Below, piece by piece: positions 1-12,015 of a stretch of DNA of 64,000 nucleotides. Under the pieces are notes generated by a model. The model was given only the letters and a program-made list of their open reading frames with translations. It was not told where the DNA came from and ran no database searches. A program made the translations under genes and the position numbers. Origin of the DNA: Molossus alvarezi (Eukaryota; Chordata; Mammalia; Chiroptera; Molossidae); contig CM073889.1 of assembly GCA_037176705.1 (NCBI GenBank), positions 50,523,596 through 50,587,595 of the forward strand, written 5' to 3'. Within the stretch, counting starts at the first letter, position 1; each line of letters opens with the position of its first letter.

Positions 1-892
1 ATGAATGACAGGGCTCTTTCCACAATAGTAGCCATCATTGACTCCTTCAACTAGCATTGGTAGAGACCCTCTCATACCTAGGCATTAGGAATGCAGTAGT
101 GGAAAAGATGTACCTAGCACCATGGAGATTATATTCTGGTGAGAGAGATGACAAAGGCAAATAAACACAATACAAATAAAACAATTACTTATTAAGAGCA
201 GTAAAATAAACCCACATGGTAACAGGATGGCAAGAAAAAGAAGCTTTCTTTAGATGGAACAGCCCAGGAAGATTTCTCAGATGACAACTAGTGATTAAAA
301 GTGAGCACAAAACATTTAAAAACCAAGGTGATTTGCATTCAAAACACAAAAACCCTGATCTGGCCAGTGAGAAATTATGTAAGTGAGTGGACAAATCCAT
401 GTTGTAAGATGAGGTACAGAGGCAGGCAGGAGACAGATCATACAGTTCCATGGCTGTGGTGAGTTTAGATGGATTTCAAGTGCAATGTACATGGATTTTA
501 TGTATTATTTAGTTTAGACTTTCGAAATGTTACCCTAGCATGCTATAGATAATAGATTAGAAGGGCAGCAAGTTAGATGAATGAAAACCAGTGAAAAGGT
601 TACCTCCAATGTCAACTCAAGAGATAACAGTGACTTGGATTATATTGCAACAACAGAGACAGATATGCACTTCAGACATAGAAGTGAGAGAACTTAAAGG
701 TGACCAGATTAAAGGTGGTAAAAAGAAAAAGAAAGAAAGAACCAAAGATGAATGTAGATTTTTTACTTTAGATATTGAAATGGTAACTATCATTTACTGT
801 GTTTGGGAAGGCTGAAAGAGAATAGCACTCAGTGGTGGTAGGGAACCAAGAGTTCTACTCAAGATCCAAGAGACATCCAAAAGGAGATGTTG
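1..892. other. Intergenic DNA, no gene recognised
   Basis: No open frame here looks like a real gene; those present are short and resemble nothing I know. Around 70-180 there is weak resemblance to an old mammal-wide interspersed repeat (a phrase like 'catggagattatattctggt' followed by an A-rich 'aataaacacaata'), but I cannot assign the family. The block ends where the L1-G 5' end begins. Confidence 0.5.
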
Positions 893-2391
893 AGGAGAAA
901 GAAAAATGGCAGTGGATTGAATGGAAGCTACACTGACCTTCTCCCAAGACCAAATTGGAATAACTAAAATATAGAAATATAAGCCTGAATAACCAACTGA
1001 AGACCAGCTGGAGAGACCCCTTATAACAAAGATGTAAAGAGGAGCCCACTTCAAGTGTAGGAGATTTTGGCAGGCTCCAAACTCTGATGAGGTAAATTGT
1101 GCTTTACGTGATAAGCAACTGTACAGAAGCCTACTTGCTGTGTTGGGGGTTGAACATCACTGTCAGAAAGCCAGAGGGTTGAGCCCACAGATGAACAGGT
1201 CAATAGCAATCAAGACCACATTTCAACAGGAGGGATAACACAAAGAATACAAGCAACATTATGAGAACATTCAGGTCTGGTGGTCAGGGAGACTGTGCCA
1301 TTGGGTCACACAGGTTACCTGTAACATAAGATCACACAACCCAGACTGGAAGTTATAGTAGATCTACCTAATACTTGAAAACAAACATAAACAAGTAACC
1401 AAAATGGTGAAACAAAGAAATAGCCCCAAATGAAACAACAAGATAGTCCTTCAAAACAAAGGCTAAATAAAATGCAGATAAGCAAGCTATCAGATACAGA
1501 ATTCACAGTAATGATTATAAGAATGCTCAACAAACAGCATGAGAAAAGATATAGAAACAAGGAAAAATGACCAATCAGAAATCAATAATGGCACAGCATA
1601 AATAAAGATCAAATTCAAAGGAATAACCAGCAGATTAGAGGAAACCAAAGACTGGATCAGTGAATTAGAACACAGGGTATAAAAACATCATTCAATCAAA
1701 GAATCAAAAGAAAAAAAACAATAAAAAACAGGAAGGCAGTTTAAGAGGATTGGGGAAGAATATGAAACATAACAACAATGACTTTATAGGAGTACCAGAA
1801 GAATAAGAAAGTGAGTAATGGTTAGAAAAACTATTTGAAGAAATATTGGCAGAAAAATTTTCTAACTTAGTGAAGAAAAAAGGCAGACAAGTACAGGAAG
1901 CAGGGAGAGTTCCAAGCAATAAGAACCCAAAGAGGCCCAAGCCAAGACACATAATAATTAAAATGCCAAAAATTAAAAACAAAGAGAGAATCTTAAAGGC
2001 AGAAAGAGAAAAGCAATAGGTTGCCTTCAAAAAGGCTCCCATATGGCTGTAAGCTGACTTCTCAACAGAAACACTTCAGGCCACAAGGGAATGGCATGAA
2101 ATATTCAAGGTAATAAAAAATAAAGATTTAAAACCAAGACTACTCTAGTAAGCCAGGCTATCATTCAAAATAGAAGGTAAAAGAAGGAGATTGCCAACAA
2201 AATAAGGCTAAAGTCATTTATTACAACCAAAACAGCATTGCAAGAAATGTTTCAGAGACTGCTATAAGAAGAAGAAACATAGAGAGAGAAGCATCAACAT
2301 AATAAATAAAAATGGCAATTCATAAGTACCAATCATTAATAAACTTAAATGTAAATGGAATAAATGCTCCAATCAAAAGATACAGGGTAGA
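893..2391 (+). mobile_element. L1-G: 5' part of an old L1 (5'UTR, ORF1 relic, start of ORF2)
   Basis: The element starts with the L1 5' signature seen in other copies here: an A-run followed by ATGGCAGTGG, then a line matching the other 5'UTRs (acc-aaattgg at about 950). A decayed ORF1 lies at about 1402-2268 (relics of the coiled-coil and of the VKEEGIQVQEAQR-type segment, with several stops). ORF2 starts at about 2311 with a recognisable MA-xx-KY start and breaks off about 80 bp later at 2391, where a second L1 5' end begins. I could not find the missing 3' part elsewhere in the window. Old and not coding. Confidence 0.8.
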
Positions 2392-2659
2392 GGAGGAAAA
2401 AATGGTGGTAGAGTAAATGTAAACTATACAGACTGTCTTCCAGGACCAAACTGGAATTATAACTAAAATAAAGACAGGTCATTGGAGAAAACTACTGAAG
2501 AGCAGCCAGAGACAACCCTTATGACAAGGGACATAAAGAGGACACTAAATTGAGAGTGGTAAGAGTTATGGAGGCACAAGAGGTTCTGGCTGGATGCCCA
2601 TGGAGAGCAGTTGAGGACTGTCTTAATTGTGAGGCATTCCCTTTGAGAACCGAGGGGTT

Positions 2660-2873
2660 GCCTGGCTGATATGGCTCACTGATTGGGCATTGACCTATGC
2701 ACCAATAGGTAGCTGGTACAATTCCTGGTCAGGCACATGCCCAGGTTGTGGGCCCAATCTCCAGTGGGCTGCATGCAGGAGGCAGCCAATTGATGTTCTC
2801 TCTCATTGATGTTTCTACCTCTATCTCCCTTTCTCTCAGTCTAAAATCAATAAAGAAAAAACAGTTTTTTAAA
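2660..2873 (+). mobile_element. VES-type tRNA-derived SINE (old copy)
   Basis: The head 'cctggctgatatggctcac' and the later 'gcaggaggcagccaattgatg' plus CT-rich segment match the VES SINE layout. The A and B boxes are decayed. It lies in the L1-H 5'UTR between imperfect direct repeats, gagaaccgaggggtt (2645-2659) and gagaagtgaagggtt (2874-2888), 12 of 15 matching, which I read as the target-site duplication. An AATAAAG stretch ends the element. Confidence 0.8.
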
Positions 2874-3228
2874 GAGAAGTGAAGGGTTAAAACCCCAAGC
2901 TGGCTGCCTACCAAAGAGAGGCAGAACAGAAAAAAGATGCCCACATAACATCGGGCTGAAAAAATTACCAGAGCAGAGGTTTTGTCTGGAAGGGAGAAGC
3001 TAAGAAAATACCAGCAAATTCCTAAAGAGACAGTGCACTAAATTATAGCTACAGCCACTCACCTTGGGCCCCAGCAGAAGGAGAGTGGACTGAACTGGAG
3101 CTGTATGAGGAGAGTCGAGTTTGAGGCACTGGGGATAGAGAAAGGAGGTCATCAAGAGTTCTATGCTGAATAACATCCTCATAGGACAGTAGCCATATTA
3201 ATAAAAGAACCCATTCCCAGAGCCTGCA

Positions 3229-3706
3229 GGAGAAGCAACTGCCCCTCCCTCATGAAGTTAACACCACCCAGCCAGAGAAAGGCAACCTGAGGCTCATTAG
3301 CAGCTATAAACTACCAGCCAGCCAGTAGACAGAAAAAAAATGCCTCTCAGAGCTTTGAGCTTTGGACTTGGCAATCAGTGTTTTGTGTCATGGTTCTAGG
3401 GACTGAGCTGTGAAGGCTGAGCCCAGATTTCCTATGCTGAGACCTTCACCCATGGCTTTAATAGCCATCTCTGTTAAGTAGCCCAATCAGAACAGGTTTA
3501 GTATGAAGGAGAAACAACTGCCCATTCCTTTCCCTTGGGAGTTTAACACCACCCAGCCAGAGAAGTTCAACCTAAGGCTCAATAACAGCCAGAGGCTACC
3601 TGCTAGACAATAGGCCCCCCAAAAAAGCCTCTAAAACCTTTGAGTTGTGGACCTTACTCTCAGTGTTATGAGTCAGTGCTCTAGGGATTGAACTGTGAAG
3701 GCAGAG
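3229..3706 (+). repeat. 279-bp tandem duplication inside the L1-H 5'UTR
   Basis: Two diverged units start at 3229 (ggagaagcaactgccc) and 3508 (ggagaaacaactgccc). Both continue through 'aacaccacccagccagagaa', an 'aggctca' segment and 'ctagggattgaactgtgaagg' or close variants. Only this L1 copy in the window shows it. It may be a monomer-like repeated 5'UTR or a local duplication after insertion. Confidence 0.75.
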
Positions 3707-4611
3707 GCCTGGACCCCAGCCCTGAGCCAATGACCCACACTGCAAAAACAACTTTATTATCAAAGAACTCTAACACAGGGGAAAGCAAGTGCTCCACCCT
3801 CTGTACATCCTTTTACCCTGTCCACTGGTGGGATTTTTTATTTAGCTGAGGGCTAAAATCTGAGGCTCATTAAGTAACTGAAACTAATAGCCTAAAGGTA
3901 AAAGCTCTAGGATAACTGAATGTTTACTTGGCCTGTGACAATACCCAGAAAAGTAAGACTAGATATTGGTATTTAACATAGTTCCTCCCATTCTCATCCA
4001 AACCCACTAAAGATAGTCACAATCAATAGAACATTGACACCCACAGAAAAACATTGGCAGGCACCAAAACCCATGGAGACAGTCAAAATGGTGAAACAAA
4101 GTAACAAATGTCAAATAAAATAACAAGAAATTCTACAGAAAAAGAAATAGAAGAAATAGAATTAAGCAAGTAATCAGAGGTAGAGATCAGGGTAATGATT
4201 ACAAGAAAGCTCAACAACATGAGTAAAATATAGAAACAATGAAAATCAACCAACTGGAAATAAAAAAATAAAAAAACCCACTAAGGGGAAATGAATAATG
4301 AAGTAGCAGAAATATAAAATACATTGGAAGGAGTAACAAGCAGATCAGTGAATCTGAAGACAGGGTAAAAAAAAAAAATCACCAAATTAAAGAACCAAAA
4401 AGAAAAAATGTTAAAAAAAATGGAAGTTGATTTAAAAGATTTCTGGGACAACAAAATATATCAATATCTACATTATAGAAGTTCCAGCCTGGTACTGGCA
4501 CAAGAAAATGAGCAAGAGTTAGAAAATATATTTGAAGAAACAGTGACAAAAAAACTTCCCTAACTTGGTGAATTAAAAAAAACATACATCAAACTCATAA
4601 CCTTCTGCACA

Positions 4612-4672
4612 GCAAAAACAAAAACAAAACAAAACAAAACAAAAAAAAAAACAACAAAAAAAACAAAACAAC
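4612..4672 (+). repeat. A-rich (AAAAC)n simple repeat
   Basis: A run of caaaa units and pure A stretches expands a short A-rich ORF2 segment (agcaaaagaaac in intact copies) of L1-I. Confidence 0.85.
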
Positions 4673-5393
4673 CATCAACATGAAAAGGCAACCCACTGTA
4701 TGGGAGAACATAATTGCCAATGATACATCAGATAAGGGGTTAACTTCCAAAATATATAGAGTGCTCATACAACTCAACAAAAGGAAGACAAAGAACCCAA
4801 TTCAAAATGGGCAGAGAAGCTAAATAGACACCTCTCCAAGCAAGGCATTCAAATGGCCAAGAGATATATGATGAAATGCTCAACATCACTAATCATCAGA
4901 GAGATGCAAATTAAAACAACAATGAGGTATCACCTCACATCTGTCAGAATGGCTGCCATCAATAAATCATCAAACAACAAGTGCTGGTGAGGGTGTGGAG
5001 AAAAGGGGACTCCAGTACCCTGTTGGTGGGAAAGCAGACTGGTGCAGCCACTATGAAAAACACTATGGTGTTACCTCAAAAAATTAAAAATTGAACTGCC
5101 ATTTGACCCAGTAATTTCACTTCTAGAAATATACCCTAAGAAACCTGAAACACCAATCCAAAATAATATATGTACCCCCATGTTCATAGATGCACTATTT
5201 ACAATAGCTAAGAGATGGAAACAACCCAAGTGTCCATCAGTAGACAAATGGATAAAAAAAGCTGTGGTACATATACACAATGGAGTACTATGCAGCGGTA
5301 AGAAAGAAAGCTCTCTTATCCTTTGAGATGACATGGATGACCTGGAAAGTATTATCCTAAGCAAAACACATCAAGCTAAGAAAGACAAGTATA

Positions 5394-5625
5394 GCCCTGG
5401 CCGGTTTGGCTCAGCGGTTAGAGCGTCCGCCTGCGGTCCAGAGAGGCCCGGGTTCGGTTCCCGCTAAGGGCATATACCTCGGTTGCAGTTTGTCCCCGGC
5501 CCTGGTTGGTCGTGCGGGTGGCAGCCACTCGATGTGTCCCTTTCACATCGATGTTTCCCTCTCTCTCTCTTCCTCTCTCTCCCTCCCACTCTGTCTGTAC
5601 AATGGAAAAATGTCCTCGGATGAGG

Positions 5626-5657
<32 letters not shown>
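5394..5657 (+). mobile_element. VES SINE, young-looking copy with target duplication
   Basis: tRNA-derived SINE with good RNA polymerase III boxes: A box TGGCTCAGCGG (5407-5417) and B box GGTTCGGTTCC (5451-5461). These are followed by the VES body (ggcagccactcgatgtg, then a CT-rich part) and a long uninterrupted A tail (from about 5630). The exact direct repeats aagaaagacaagtata at 5378-5393 and 5658-5673 flank it and fit an L1 endonuclease cut (CTTTCTT/AG on the other strand). It interrupts the L1-I 3' end. The long pure A tail and exact duplication suggest a fairly recent insertion. Confidence 0.93.
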
Positions 5658-5661
<4 letters not shown>

Positions 5662-6593
5662 AAGACAAGTATAATATGATCTCACTTATTTGTGGAATAT
5701 AATGGACATAACAGTCTGAGGAAAAGGGTAGTACCAGAGAGACGTAAGTAGGGTATATACTGACAATCCCCAGAAGAGGAGGTGGGGGGAGAGATAAACC
5801 ACAGAACTTATATGCATGTACGCATAACCAATGAATATGGACAACAAAGCTGAGAATGGGGCAGGGAGGGAGTGTGGGTGATGAGGGTGTCAATGGAGGA
5901 AGAAAAAGATCTGTAACAAAGATAAATAAATATATTTTAAAATTAATTAATTAATAAAAGCATACAAGTTCAGAAAGCACAGAGAGCCCTAAGTAAGTAC
6001 AACCCAAAGAGTCAAATGCCAGGACACATCCTAATTAAATTGACAAAAATTAAACAAAAAGAGAATCTAAAAGGCAGGAAGAGAAAAGCAACAGGTCACC
6101 TATAAATAAAAATGGCAATAAATAAGTGCATATTAATAATAAACTTAAATGTAAATGGATTAAATGCTCCAAACAAAAGACATGGAGTAACTGGATGCAT
6201 AAGAAAACATGATTCATATATACATTGTTTACAAGAAATCCACCTCAACAAAAATCTCATATAGGTTGAAAGTGAAGGGATGGAAAAACATTTCCCAGCA
6301 AATGAAATAAAATAAAAAATAAATAAATAAAAAAAGCTAGGGTAAAAATACTCATATCTGATCAAATAGACTTTAAATGAAGATCTTTACTTAGACAAAA
6401 CAGACCACAGCATAATATTGAAAGGATCTATCCAACAGTTCTTTATAACCTTGGTCAACATATATACACCCAATGTAGAAGCACCAAAATATATTAAAAA
6501 CTTCTGGAGGAATTCAAAGAAAAAATGTATAGCCATACAGCTCAGCAGGCAAATTCAACACCCCACAGATATCACTAGCTAGATCCTCTAGAC

Positions 6594-6785
6594 CAGCAGT
6601 TCTCAACCTGTGGGTCACGACTCCTTTGGGGGTCAAACAACCCTTTCACAGGGGTTGCCTAAGACATAACAGTAGAAAAATTACAGTTATAAAGTAGCAA
6701 CAAATATAATTTTATGGTTGGGGTTTACCACAACATGAGGAACTGTATTAAATGGTCACAGCATTAGGAAGGTGGAGAACCACTC
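6594..6785 (+). mobile_element. SPIN-like hAT miniature element
   Basis: 192-bp non-autonomous hAT element. The left end cagcagttctcaacctgtgg and the right end ggtggagaaccact(c) are imperfect inverted repeats. Internal phrases (ctttcacaggggttgcctaaga; ataattttatggttgggg) match my recollection of SPIN_NA. The 8-bp duplication CTCTAGAC lies at 6586-6593 and 6786-6793 and fits the NTCTAGAN target of SPIN. Removing the element and one repeat restores L1-H ORF2. No transposase is encoded. SPIN spread by horizontal transfer is established in the literature; assigning this copy to SPIN is from memory of the consensus. Confidence 0.88.
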
Positions 6786-7062
6786 CTCTAGACAAAAATT
6801 TAACAAGGATACAGACACTCTAAATGATGGACAAGATCAATTGGATTTAATAGATATTTACAGAGAATCGCACTATAAAACTGCATAATTTATATTCTTC
6901 TAAAGAGCACATGGTACATTCTCAAAGATAGACCACATGTTAGGACACAAATTAAGTCTCTACAAGTTCACAAAGATTGAAATCATATCAAGCATCTTCT
7001 CAGATCAAAATGGGATCAAACTAAATTTTAATTACAATAAAAACACCCAAGACATTCAAACA

Positions 7063-7321
7063 GCCCTGGTCAGTTTGAATCAGCAATTAGAGCATCAACC
7101 TGTGGACCAATGAGTCTTGGGTTTGATTCCAATCAAGGACACATACCTCAGTTGCAGTTCATTCCTGGCCCTGGCTGGGGTTGTGCAGGCAGCAACCAGT
7201 TGATGTGTTCCTCTCATGTTGATGTTTCTCTTTCTCTCTTTTCCTCCCTCCCACTATATCTGCAGATAAATAAAAAATATATATTCTTGTATGAGAAATA
7301 AAAACAAACCAACAAACAAAA
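7063..7321 (+). mobile_element. VES-type SINE in L1-H ORF2
   Basis: The head gccctggtcagtttgaatc, B-box relic ggtttgattcc, internal gcaggcagcaaccagttgatg and CT-rich segment match VES. It ends in an A-rich tail (ataaaaacaaaccaacaaac). The near-identical flanks acattcaaa (7052-7060) and gcattcaaa (7322-7330) fit a target duplication. Confidence 0.88.
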
Positions 7322-9805
7322 GCATTCAAAGAGATGAAGTTTAAATAGCATGATATTAAACAATTAATAGGTTACCAAGAGATAAAGAAAAATAAAATAT
7401 ACCCTGGATATAAATAAAAATGAACACACAACAACACAAAATGTATGGGATGCAGTGAAAGCAGTTCTGAGAGGGAAGGTTCATAGCACAACCTTTTAAC
7501 CTAATTAAAAAAAATTCTAATACACTAACCCTACAACTTAAAGAACTAGAAAGTAAACAGAAGAAAAACCCCAGAGTAAGTAGAAAGAAAGAAATAGTAA
7601 AGGTAGGAGCAGAAATAAACAACATAGAGACTAAAAAAATTAAAAAATCAAGTAAACATAGAGATAGTTCTCTGAAAACATAAAGAAGATTAATGAACCT
7701 TTATCCAGACTCATGAAGAAACAGAGAGGACCCAAATAAACACAATCAGAAATGAAAGAGGAGAAATAACTGACATCACAGAAATACATAGAATTGTTTT
7801 TTAAAATACTATGAAAAATATCACAATTTAGGCAAAATTAAAAAAAATTTCTAAAATTACAGTCTCCCAAAACTGAGCTAGAAAGAGACAGAAAATTTGA
7901 ACAAACCAATAATAACTAGGAAATTGAAGATGTAATCAAGAAACTTCCAGCAAACAAACACCATGCCCAGACAGCTTCACAAGTGAGTTTGACCAGAATT
8001 TCAACAAATAACTGACATCCATTCTCCTTAAACTATTCCAAAATATTCAAGAGACTTTCAAACTTTTCATGAGGCCAGTATAATTCTAATCCCAAAATGA
8101 GATAAAAACACTACAAAGAAAGAAAACTATAGGAAAATACCTCTGATAAATACAGACACCAAAAATTTTAACAAAATATTAACAAATAGAATCCAGTAAT
8201 ACATTAAAAATATAGTCACCATGATCAAGTGGGATTCATTGCAGGGATTCAAAACTGGTAAAATATTCACAAATAAATAAATGTGATATACCACATAAAC
8301 AAAATAAAATATAAAAACCATATAATCATATCAAAAAAAGCACTTGATAAAATTCAGCACCCATTTCTGATAAAAATGCTCAGCAAAAACCTACAACCAA
8401 CATTGTAGTCAATGGGCAAAAACTAAAACCATTTCCCTAAAGACAGAAACAAGACAGGGATACCCAACTTCACCACACTTATTTAACATACTACTGGTAG
8501 TCTTAGCCAAAGCAATTAAAAGAGAAGAAAAAAATAAAAGGGGTCTAAATTGGAAAAGAGGAAGTAAAACTACAGGACTTGAAATAAATAAATAAAGATA
8601 TAAAAAAGTGAAAACAATACCATGTTCATGGATTGGAAAAATCAACATCATTAAAATGTGCATACTACCAAAAGCAATCTTACAATTTCAATGCAATCCG
8701 TATGATTCTAGATATAGACAAATCTAAACCTAAAACAAATAATCCAAAAGTTTATATGGTACCATAAAAGACCCCAAGTAGCCAAGGCCATTTTTCAAAA
8801 AAATAAATAAAAAATTGGGAGGAATCACAATATCGGGTATCAAGTTACACTACAAAGCCAATGTATTCAAAAAAGCCTGGTATTGGCACAAGAATAGGCA
8901 TAAAGATCAATGGAACAGAACAGAACCCAGATATCAACCCAAGACAGTATGCACAATTAATATTTGACAAAGAAGGCAAGAGCATACATTAGAGAAAAGA
9001 GTCTCTTCAATAAATAGCGTTGGGAAATTGGACAATTACATGCAAAAAAAGGAAACTAGACCACCAACTTACATCATACACAGAAATAAACACATAATAA
9101 ATAAAAGTCTTAAATTTAACCCATGAAACCATAAAAATCCTAAAAGAAATGTATGCAGAAAAATCTCAGCTATTATATTCAGTAGAATTACTGATACATA
9201 ACCCAAGGCAAGAGAAACAAAGAGAAAAATTAATAAATGGGGCTACATCAAACTAAATAGCTTCTGCACAGCTAAAGAAAACAGCATCAAAATGAAAAAA
9301 TAAACCCACTCTCTGGGAGAACATATTTGTCAATGATACATCAAGTAAGGATTAATATTCAAAATATATAGAGTAGTCATACAACTCATCAAAAGGAACA
9401 GAAACAATCTAATTTAAAAATGAGCACAGGAAGAGAATAGACTGTTCTCCAAACAGGATGTACAAATGGCCAGAAGTCATATGAAACAAATGCTCAACGC
9501 TACTAATCATTAGAGCGATTCAAATTAAAATAGCTATGGGATATCAGCTCACATCTGACAGGATGATGGCCATCAACAAATCCTCAAACAACAAATTCTG
9601 GTGAGGATGTGATAAAAAGGGTACTCTAGCACACTGCTGGTGAAAATGCAGACTCGAGCAAACACTATGAAAAACAATATAGTGTTTACTCAAAATAATT
9701 AAAAACTGAACTGCCATTTGACCCAGTGATACCAAAAATAAAAATAACATATATAAATTCCTAATACATTTTGAGTTTATTATTGTACATGGTGTAAGTT
9801 GAGGC

Positions 9806-9857
<52 letters not shown>

Positions 9858-9860
9858 TCA
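9806..9860. repeat. (CTTT)n microsatellite within L1-C
   Basis: About 13 perfect CTTT units replace the 'gtttcatttttttgc' stretch found at the same point in L1-A (about 13000), so the array grew from L1 ORF2 sequence. Confidence 0.95.
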
Positions 9861-11719
9861 TTTTGCATGTAGCTGTCCAATTTTTCCAAAATTTATTAAA
9901 TTAGCTGTCTTTACTCCATTGTATGTTCTTGCTACATTTGTCAAATATTAATTGAGCATAATGTCTTGGGTCAATTTTTGGGTTTGCTGTTCTATTTCAT
10001 TGATCTATATGCCTGTTCTTGTGCCAGTACCAGACTGTTTTGATTACAATGGCTTTGTACTATAATTGATATCCAGTATTGTGATCTCTCCTACTTTGTT
10101 CATCCTTTTCAATATTCTGTCAATATTCAGGGTCACTTTTGGTTTTATATAAACTTTCGGAGTACTTTTTTTTAGTTTCATGAAATATGTCGTTGGTATT
10201 TTAATGGGAATTGCATTGAATCTACAGATTGCTGTGAGAATCTACTAATTACATTAATTCTTCTAATCCAGGAACAAGGTATATACTTCCATATTTTTAT
10301 ATTATGCTCTATTTCTTTCCAATGTCCTGTAGTTTTCTGTAAACTGGTCCTTTACCTCTTTAGTTAAGCTTATTCCTAGGTATCTTTTTATTTTTAATTT
10401 TGTATCTTGCAACTTTGCTAAATTTATTTATTAGCTCTAGTAGATTTTTGATGGAGTATTTAGAGATTTCTGTGTACAATATCATTTCATATGCAAATAA
10501 TGACAATTTCACTTCCCCCTTTCTAATTTTCATTTCTCTTGTGATTTTTTTTTTTCATGTCTAATTGATGTGGCTAAGACTTCCAATACTATGTTATATA
10601 AAAGTGGCAAAAGTGGGCATACTAGTCTTGTTGCTGTTCTTAAGGGCAATGCTTTTAGTTTTTTTTTCATTGAGTATGATGTTGGCTGTCAGTCTTTCAT
10701 ATATAGTTTCTACTATGTTGAGATAAGATCGCTCTATTCTCATATTGTTGACCTTTTCTTATCAGAAATGGGTGCTAAATTTTGTCAAATGCTTTTGCAG
10801 CATCTATTGATATGATCATATGGTTTTTATCTTTCATTTTGTTTATGTGGTGTATCACATTTATTGATTTTCAAAAATCGTACTAGCCTTTCATCCCTGG
10901 GATAAATGCAACTTAGTCACAGTGAATAATTTTTTTAAAGTATTGCTGGATCCGATTTGCTAATATTTTGTTAAGGATTTTGGCATCTATGTTATTGAAG
11001 ATATTGACCTGTAGTTTTTTTTCTTTGTAGTGTCTTTATATAGTTTTGGAATTAGAAGTATGCTGCCCTCAAAAAATACTTTGCAAATCTTCCTCCTTCT
11101 TTAATTTTTTGGAATGGTTTGAGGAGAATGAGTATTGGTTCTTCTTTGAATTTCAGTAAAACTCCCCTATGAAGATCTCCGGGTCAGGGCTTTTTTTTTT
11201 TTTTTGGCTGAAACTTTCTTGATTACATCTTCAATACCCTGAGTTGTTATTGCTCTGTTCAAGTTTTCTATCTCTTCCCGGTTCAGGTTTGAGAGATGGT
11301 ATGATTCTAGAAATTTGTCCATTTTGCCTAGATTGTCCAATTTGTTGGCATATTATTGTTCATAGTATTTTTTTTACTTTTAATCAATTTATTAATTTAT
11401 TTTTGTTACAGATATGTATTCTTTATTTCTCCATTGATACTCTCCTCTCCAACCCCGCAACCCGTACCTGGCTCGATTGTCTGTGTCCATCAGTTATACG
11501 TACGAGCATATAAATTCTGTGGTTTATCTCATTCCTCCCCCCAAAACTCCCTCTTCTGAGGGTTGTCAGTCTGTACCCTTTTTCCACTTCGCTGGGTCTA
11601 CCCTATTCCTCAGACTGTTATATTCATTATAATACTTTCTAGGTCCCTCCATGTCATCTCAAAATAAAAGATCTTTCTTTATTACAGCTGCATAGTATTC
11701 CAGTGTGTATATGTACCAC

Positions 11720-11762
<43 letters not shown>

Positions 11763-11823
11763 TTTTTATTTTTTTTATTTTTTATTTTTGTTACAGATAT
11801 TTTACCTTTTTACCCCATTGGCA

Positions 11824-11940
11824 CCCCCACCCTACCCCCCCCACCCTTTCCCCGGCTTAGTTGTCCATGTCCATTGGTCATGCATACATGCATATAAGTT
11901 CTGTGGTTTATCTCTTCCCACCCCCCCACCCCCCATCCCC
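11824..11940 (-). promoter_or_regulatory. Two G-quadruplex-capable G tracts in the L1-A 3'UTR
   Basis: The plus strand shows C-runs at 11824-11853 and 11917-11940, so the L1 RNA sense strand carries runs of three or more G separated by one to a few bases (four runs in each block). L1-B has the same at 27048-27078 and 27142-27165, and L1-J at about 59855-59880 and 59948-59975. G-quadruplexes in L1 3'UTRs are known in primates. Folding here is predicted by eye only. Confidence 0.65.
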
Positions 11941-12015
11941 TCTTCTGAGGGATGTCAGTCTGTGCCCTACTTCCATGTGTCTGGGTCTACTGTATTCCTC
12001 AGGCTGTTATGTTCA

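Larger units (their letters stand above)
4589..5960 (+). mobile_element. L1-I: 5'-truncated L1 inserted into L1-H ORF1
   Basis: It starts in the ORF2 C-terminal region (catcaaactcataacc) and runs through the ORF2 stop and 3'UTR to an A/T-rich tail at 5935-5960. L1-H ORF1 breaks at 4583 and resumes at 5961. CATACA is repeated at 4583-4588 and 5961-5966, a short target duplication in an A-rich target. Its ORF2 remnant (about 4690-5380) contains frameshifts, and its 3' end is split by a younger VES SINE. Confidence 0.8.
2392..9750 (+). mobile_element. L1-H: near full-length but decayed L1 carrying nested insertions
   Basis: It begins with the A-run/ATGGTGGTAGAG 5' signature at about 2400. The 5'UTR is long and contains a VES SINE and a 279-bp tandem duplication. 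The ORF1 relic starts at about 4090 (ATGGTGAAAC), is split by L1-I at 4583, resumes at 5961 and loses its C-terminal part before ORF2 begins at about 6112. ORF2 is full of stops and frameshifts and is interrupted by a SPIN element (6594-6785) and a VES SINE (7063-7321). At 9730 the ORF2 C-terminal region jumps straight to an L1-like tail (accaaaaataaaaata), so about 0.5 kb of the 3' end is deleted. Not functional. Confidence 0.85.
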
